Assembly (NCBI GenBank): GCA_963693365.1
Contig: CAVNZM010000016.1
Location: 2,480,001 to 2,544,000, forward strand
Reading direction: 5' to 3'
Source: Amoebidium appalachense
Lineage: Eukaryota > Ichthyosporea
DNA: 64,000 nucleotides
Of this stretch, positions 42,877-64,000 are shown piece by piece. The notes below the pieces were generated by a model, which was not told the DNA's origin, did no database searches, and was given only the letters and a program-made list of their open reading frames with translations. Within the stretch, counting starts at the first letter, position 1, and each line of letters starts with the position of its first letter. The position numbers were made by a program, and so were the translations under genes.

Positions 42877-43079
42877 TGGAGGTTGTTGTGGACCGTGTGC
42901 TGGATCTGTATGACATCATGTGCCAAATGTGCCCTCAGTATTATATTATGATTTTGAGATGCCCCACTCTTTTTCGCTGGATCCTTCGTAGAATAGTTCC
43001 ACCACCAGATTCCACCATACACCTACATATACCCACCCTAATCACCACCAACACCACACCCTACATTCCACCACCGTAG
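41937..43079 (+). CDS. Last two exons of an unrecognised protein-coding gene
   Basis: Exon 41937-41994 (acceptor gccggcaag|TGG, donor AATG|GTGAGT) encodes WTVVESIVTQTIVHSMLAN. Exon 42874-43079 (acceptor cacacacag|GT) continues GVEVVVDRVLDLYDIMCQM and runs to a TAG at 43077. Phases match (1 then 2 bases). The joined peptide has the amphipathic, helix-rich look of a structured alpha-helical domain, followed by a Pro/Thr-rich tail. I do not recognise the family. The intron is almost wholly CA arrays (42170-42338 and 42700-42871). The upstream part of the gene is not resolved, so the left boundary is only that of the last clear exon. Confidence 0.4.
42170..42871. repeat. (CA)n arrays filling an intron and ending at its splice acceptor
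   Basis: CA arrays at about 42170-42260, 42274-42338, 42525-42645 (interrupted), 42700-42771 and 42809-42871. The last ends ...cacacag directly at the 42874 exon start. Confidence 0.9.
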
Positions 43080-43664
43080 ATGAACCAATGAGAGCCCGTG
43101 TTTAAAGTTTATTTGTAGGTTTTGGGTGGATGGGAAGCCTGGTGCTAAGTGATGCTACCCACCGGTGAGGCTGAGGCGAAAACCCTGGGCTAAGTGTATA
43201 CGAATGGTTATGTTATGATTGGCATAGGTGTGTTAGCTTAGCTGATGCCCGGCACCATAGCACCCTAGCTATAGATTATAGTCGGTGCTGGGTGGAAGAC
43301 GGTAGTTCCTCTAAGGGGGGAGTCTGAGGGTCCCTCCGATAACAAAACAAGATAAATTAAAAAAAAAAAGAAATAAAATTAGTAGGATAACCGGTGTGCA
43401 TGGCCAGCAGACATGGGCATGGCCACGGTAGTGCCCCCTAGTGCAACCATTGTGTAGGTTGCATGTAAATGGGTTAGCTGCAGTTGCCGTAATGTACAGG
43501 CCCCTGTAGTATCTAGTAGCTACGACTTCTAGCGGTTTTTTCCCCTGCGTAAAGAAACAGGTACTTTGGGTTGTTTTCCTTATGCATGGCCATGGGACTC
43601 AGGGGCTCAGACCTTTAAATTCTTCTTTCTTTCTTTTTCTTTCTTTCTTTATTTCTTTCTTTTC

Positions 43665-43697
<33 letters not shown>

Positions 43698-43859
43698 TGT
43701 TGGTGGTGGCGTTGGTGGCCCAGTAGTGGTGGTGGTGTTGGGTGTGTATGTGTGTGTGACACTGTGTATGTGTGTGTGCGTGTGTGTGTGTGTGTCACGG
43801 TGTGTACCTGTGTGCGTGTATGAATGTGTGACACTGTGTATATGCGTGTGCACATGTGC

Positions 43860-43908
<49 letters not shown>

Positions 43909-43992
43909 GGTGGTGGTGTTGGTGGTGGTGGTGTTAACCGTTGCCATATGCCCATGGTGGTCGGGGGCGGAAGTACACTGTGAGGGGGGGCT

Positions 43993-44026
<34 letters not shown>

Positions 44027-44051
44027 CCCCGAGTCCCGGGCGTTAAGGGCC

Positions 44052-44085
<34 letters not shown>

Positions 44086-44091
44086 CCGTAC

Positions 44092-44282
44092 CATTTCCTG
44101 AAGGTGCTGCCCAATGGAGTCTGACGTAAACAAAAACGCGTTAGTGGCTGGCGCCAGGCCGCGTAAACGCACTTGTAACAGCACTTCACTTTTTGCAGGT
44201 TTCATTGTGTATGCATCAAAACGACCGAAGGAGGGAATGCCTATGTTTTTTTCTCCATACCATTCAGCCAATTTGCAAAGAC
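44092..44282 (-). other. Candidate exon of unknown minus-strand gene
   Basis: Bounded by acceptor ttggctcag|GT and donor CAGGAAATG|GTACGG. The frame of 63 codons reads LCKLAEWYGEKNIGIPSFG and later LLQVRLRGLAPATNAFLF, with balanced amino-acid use unlike the repeats around it. An upstream open frame at about 44333-44560 has several possible readings. No family recognised; it could be chance. Confidence 0.25.
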
Positions 44283-44864
44283 CTGAGCCAAAAAGAAGCA
44301 CCGTGTCATTTTTATGAGTGCGCGGGCTTACGTTAAAAGGTCAATACGGGTCCGAGAATCTGGGGGCCGGGCAGAGGAATGCTTGTATCCGGAACTTCGC
44401 CACGTGCAAGTAAATAGGAAACAGCCTGGTCCACTGTCTGCCAGCACTGCAGCTGGCCCAGCAACTGTGCGGCAGGATCGATCGGAGAGTCCAGGAGAGC
44501 CCACCAGCTCGGGTGGGCCCACAAAAGAAATGTAGGTGCATCGTACGTAATAATAATCAAAGACTTTTTGCCAAATAATACGCACATATGCGTCCCTAGC
44601 TAGCTATATAGGCCTATATAGATTTAGCTATATAGGCCTCCCGTGCAGCTGCCCACCCGCTCCTCCCGCCCCCAGCTCTTTTCTACTCTCACCGAGGCTC
44701 TAGCCAGCATGACTCACTGATTCGTAGCCAGTGTCATCGACTTCGATGCCGTGTGCGAGTGTGATGTGTGCACATGTGTATGCTTGTCTGAGAAAGAGAG
44801 ACGAGGGGGAGGAGGGAGAGAGAAAGGGGGAGGGAGGGAGAGAGAGAGAGAGGGGGGGGGGGGG

Positions 44865-44904
<40 letters not shown>

Positions 44905-44948
44905 CAGAGAGAGATGGGGGGAAGGAGATATAGAGAGATATCGATAGC

Positions 44949-44979
<31 letters not shown>

Positions 44980-45670
44980 CGAGCGAAAGAGGGGGAGGAA
45001 AGTGGAGAGGATAACAGCGAGAAAAACTGTGTAAGTGTGTGTGTGTACGCGCGCGCGCGCGTATGTGTGCCCGCGCGTTTGTTGTGTGGTTGTGTGTGAT
45101 GTGTGTGTGTATGTGCATACGTACGTGTGGAGGTGTGTGTCCGTGTGCGTGTGCATGTGTGTTCGTGTTCGTGTACGTGTTTGTGTGTGTGCGTGGTTGT
45201 ACATGTGTGGGGTGTGTATGCGTGCGTGTGCGTGTGCGTGCATGTGATTGTGTGCGTGTGCGTGTGTACGCGCGCATGCACGTGTGTGTGTGTTTTTGTG
45301 TGTGTACGTGTGTAATATGTTCATGCATATGTGCGTGTGTGATAAGCCGCCGGCAAGATCGAGCCATTTATTTCGACAAGTTGCGCGCGATCCTTATACA
45401 AGTAGTGTAAAAACACGAAACCCCCAGGGAAAAAACTGCACACCAACGTTCATGACATGTAACGGTCACGTGGACACCAAGAACACGTACTGTAAGTTTG
45501 TTTCTGATAACTCCTGCATACTGCGCTGCGAACTTGGCGCTGCCAGCGAAAAACTGGAATAGATCTGGACGAATTTTTGGCTACGTGCCAAATATCGTTT
45601 TCCCACTGTGTGCTACACCATATAGTAATTATTAGCAAAAAAGAAAATAGTGTGGGCATGCTAGTCACAA

Positions 45671-45955
45671 AATTTCAAGACTTTTTGTTGTGTTTTCATC
45701 GAGTTCAATATGTAGCATTCTGTAGAGCGTCGCCCTCTTCCACCGGAAAATGGGGTCCGGAACCGGGCGGGATCGAGCCTGACTGGGCTTTCCGGACAAA
45801 TTCTGGGTTTTGTCAAAACATGGTCGCCCAAAGGAGCGCGGGCCGAGCGCGGGCCCTTCAAAAAGTAATGGAAAGCAAAAAGCAGTGTGGTAGTATGCCT
45901 GGGGCAAAGTTTGAAGGCTTTATGTTGTCTTTTCATCGAGTTCACTATGTAGCGT
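45671..45955. repeat. Diverged tandem duplication, period about 237 bp
   Basis: aatttcaagactttttgttg at 45671 corresponds to agtttgaaggctttatgttg at 45908, both followed by ttttcatcgagttca.tatgt. Flanking words (caaaaag.agtgtggta, gcatgc) also align. The copies are clearly diverged. Confidence 0.7.
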
Positions 45956-46886
45956 TTTCCAGGGGTTCACCCGCTCCCGAGGGATCCTGGATTCCTGGGC
46001 CAATTTTGATCTGGCGACAGACGAGGAATGCGTAAAAAACACGATACCTTGTTGGTTGGCAAGCGCTGGCACTCTCCAGTTTTATGATGTATGGTTGCTT
46101 TCGATTGCTTTATGAGCTCGGTTCAGGCTGTGATCCAGAGATCGTCGACAACACTTACATACAGCTACACACATCACTTTACAGGCTTACCACAACCTCG
46201 TTCTCATATCCTTACCAAAACCTCACTCCCTCCCCCCACCACCCGTGCGCAGGGGGGCATGCGTGTGTGCGTGTACGTGCGTGTATATATGTGTGTTTTG
46301 TGTGTGTGTGTGTGTGTGCGGGTGTGTGCGGGTGTGTGAGTGAACATGTGCACGTGTGTTGTGTGTGCATGTGTGTGTGTGTGTGTGTGTGCGCATAAAG
46401 CTCGGAAGCTGTGTGTTGCAATGCAATGTTGGGATGCAACCCTAGAGCTCGGGCGGGTGGGTGAATTGGGTGCGACGTTGTGATAATGAGCTAACGACTA
46501 GTAGTATTTCGCTCCTTATATACCAACGGAGCTCACCCAATGGGCTATCATTGTTAGAAACACCATTTCAACCAATAATTGCCCTAGAATACACTATAAA
46601 TAATGTCAAGCTAAGTATTATTACACCAATCACCTTGGTCCATAGACAAAAAATAACGGGAGAGTCTGGTGGCTCGTTCGGCCACATATGTGGCTCATGG
46701 GCGACTTATCAAGTGCGGTGTACTTTTGTGACTTCAAGTGTGCGCATGCCTGCAATGGTGTATGTTTGTGTTTGTAAGCTGTTGTGTGCCCACATTGCCA
46801 TGCATGCACATACCACGTATTAATTAATATTATCCACACGGTGGCCACCCTCCCCCCTGTATATGTATATGTGCCAGCCAGGCAGC

Positions 46887-46951
<65 letters not shown>

Positions 46952-47332
46952 AAACAAACACACACACACACACACACGCATGCTTCAAATCCGAAGGAAG
47001 CCTCAGTGCCCATGCGGCCTCTCGTGAAACTGCAGTGGCACCGGGAGGCACCTCTGGAGGCACAGGGCTGTGAGATCCGAAAAGAATATTATTGGCGCCA
47101 GATATGATTTTGCGCCAATCCGTGCGATCGTGCTCAGGGCTTGAAATTTGCTCTTGCCCCCTCCCTCGCATCAAGTCACCAACTCTCACACGCACGCTAG
47201 GCCCAGACACAACTTCGACAGCTCATACAGGCTCGTAAAACGGGTGTCCGATTCTCAAAAGTTAAAACAGCACCACATATTGAAGGCACTAGTATTATTG
47301 CTTTTTGCCTTTACACGGGCCTATACGGGAAA

Positions 47333-63544
<16,212 letters not shown>

Positions 63545-63555
63545 GTATGTTCTCG

Positions 63556-63592
<37 letters not shown>

Positions 63593-63946
63593 CCCTCCCA
63601 CCCTCTCTCTCTCCCTCCCTTCCTCCCATGCCGTATGTCCCCTTTGTGCTCCTTTCTTTTGACACTTTCAAAGTGTCAATACGTCATAAAGCGTCTATAC
63701 ACAACCCACCTCCGTCCCCCCCCCACAATCACTTCCCGGTCGCCCACCTTAAACAAACACAGACACACTCCTCTTGCCGATCGATCTTCTCTCTCTCTCT
63801 CTCTCGCGCTCTCTCTCTCTTTTGGGGTTTTTCTTTTTTTTTTTTTTTTTTTTGGGGGGGGGGGGGGGGGAGGGGGGAGGAGGATCGGATGGAAGGCTTA
63901 TTGGCATGCAAAGGGAAGACGGGAAGACGCCTACGACAGAGGGCAC

Positions 63947-63979
<33 letters not shown>

Positions 63980-64000
63980 TCTCTCTCCTGCCTCCTGCCC
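63545..64000. other. Right-edge PARN intron sequence
   Basis: C-runs, CT-rich stretches, a T-run and G-run near 63834-63870 and unique sequence at 63620-63770. No further PARN exon is evident before the window ends. Confidence 0.55.

Larger units (their letters stand above)
43080..47332. other. Interval upstream of PARN, no clear gene
   Basis: 43080-43600 is unique sequence. 43630-44090 holds T-, GT- and C-runs. 44700-45330 holds GA and GT/CG-rich low complexity. 45340-46240 is unique with a diverged two-copy repeat. 46260-46400 is GT-rich. 46410-46840 is AT-rich unique. 46889-46949 is a C-run then A-run. 46970-47332 is unique, containing the PARN promoter and 5' UTR, with ggcgccagatatgattttgcg as a small symmetric element near 47094. 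Confidence 0.5.

Noticed and set aside
46975-47210. Minus-strand open frame (about 78 codons before a GT array) upstream of PARN
   Set aside because: No ATG at the frame start, no domain, and it overlaps the expected PARN promoter and 5' UTR.

Overview
This is eukaryotic nuclear DNA, probably from a unicellular or simple eukaryote whose group I cannot name. The evidence is spliced genes with GT-AG introns, a class II tRNA-Ser(AGA), an endonuclease/reverse-transcriptase retrotransposon, and eukaryote-specific families: PARN and CCR4-like deadenylases, a Pho80/PCL-like cyclin, and an extracellular protein with EGF, TSP1, HYR and bulb-lectin modules. Introns and spacers are swamped by (GT)n/(CA)n arrays up to about 165 bp and by G or C homopolymers up to 61 bp. 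Nearly all long His-Thr, Cys-Val, poly-Gly or poly-Pro reading frames come from these tracts and are not genes.

Layout. (1) 0.5-5.9 kb, minus: N-terminal part of a CCR4/CNOT6-like deadenylase running off the left edge, with introns full of a poly(C)-tailed dispersed repeat and a TA-flanked MITE. (2) 7.5-9.0 kb, minus: a two-exon ubiquitin-like-domain protein. (3) 9-13.7 kb: no convincing gene. (4) 13.7-25.8 kb, minus: one 12-exon gene for a secreted protein of about 1,180 residues: signal peptide, GH114 glycosidase, CC-repeat domain, TSP1, EGF repeats, HYR, Cys-rich Eph/GCC-like module, bulb-type lectin. Intron phases agree at every junction, apart from one apparent 1-bp defect in a C6 run that an alternative acceptor would remove. 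(5) 27.4-28.2 kb, plus: a small Ser/Thr-rich single-pass membrane protein. (6) 31.5-34.3 kb, minus: a cyclin with a very long disordered N-terminus. (7) 36.35-40.2 kb: an apparently intact non-LTR retrotransposon bounded by a 33-bp direct repeat and lying about 10 bp downstream of a tRNA-Ser gene. (8) 41.9-43.1 kb, plus: last exons of an unrecognised gene. (9) 47.3-63.5 kb, plus: PARN, 17 exons seen, running off the right edge.

Themes. Two mRNA deadenylases (CCR4-like and PARN) sit at opposite ends of the window; nothing here shows that they are linked. The extracellular protein joins a galactosaminoglycan-type hydrolase to adhesion and lectin modules, which suggests matrix or biofilm binding and processing. 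The most unusual DNA-level features are the tRNA-adjacent retrotransposon, the poly(C)-tailed repeat that follows host-gene orientation, GT/CA arrays lying directly on splice sites, and a duplicated exon in PARN.
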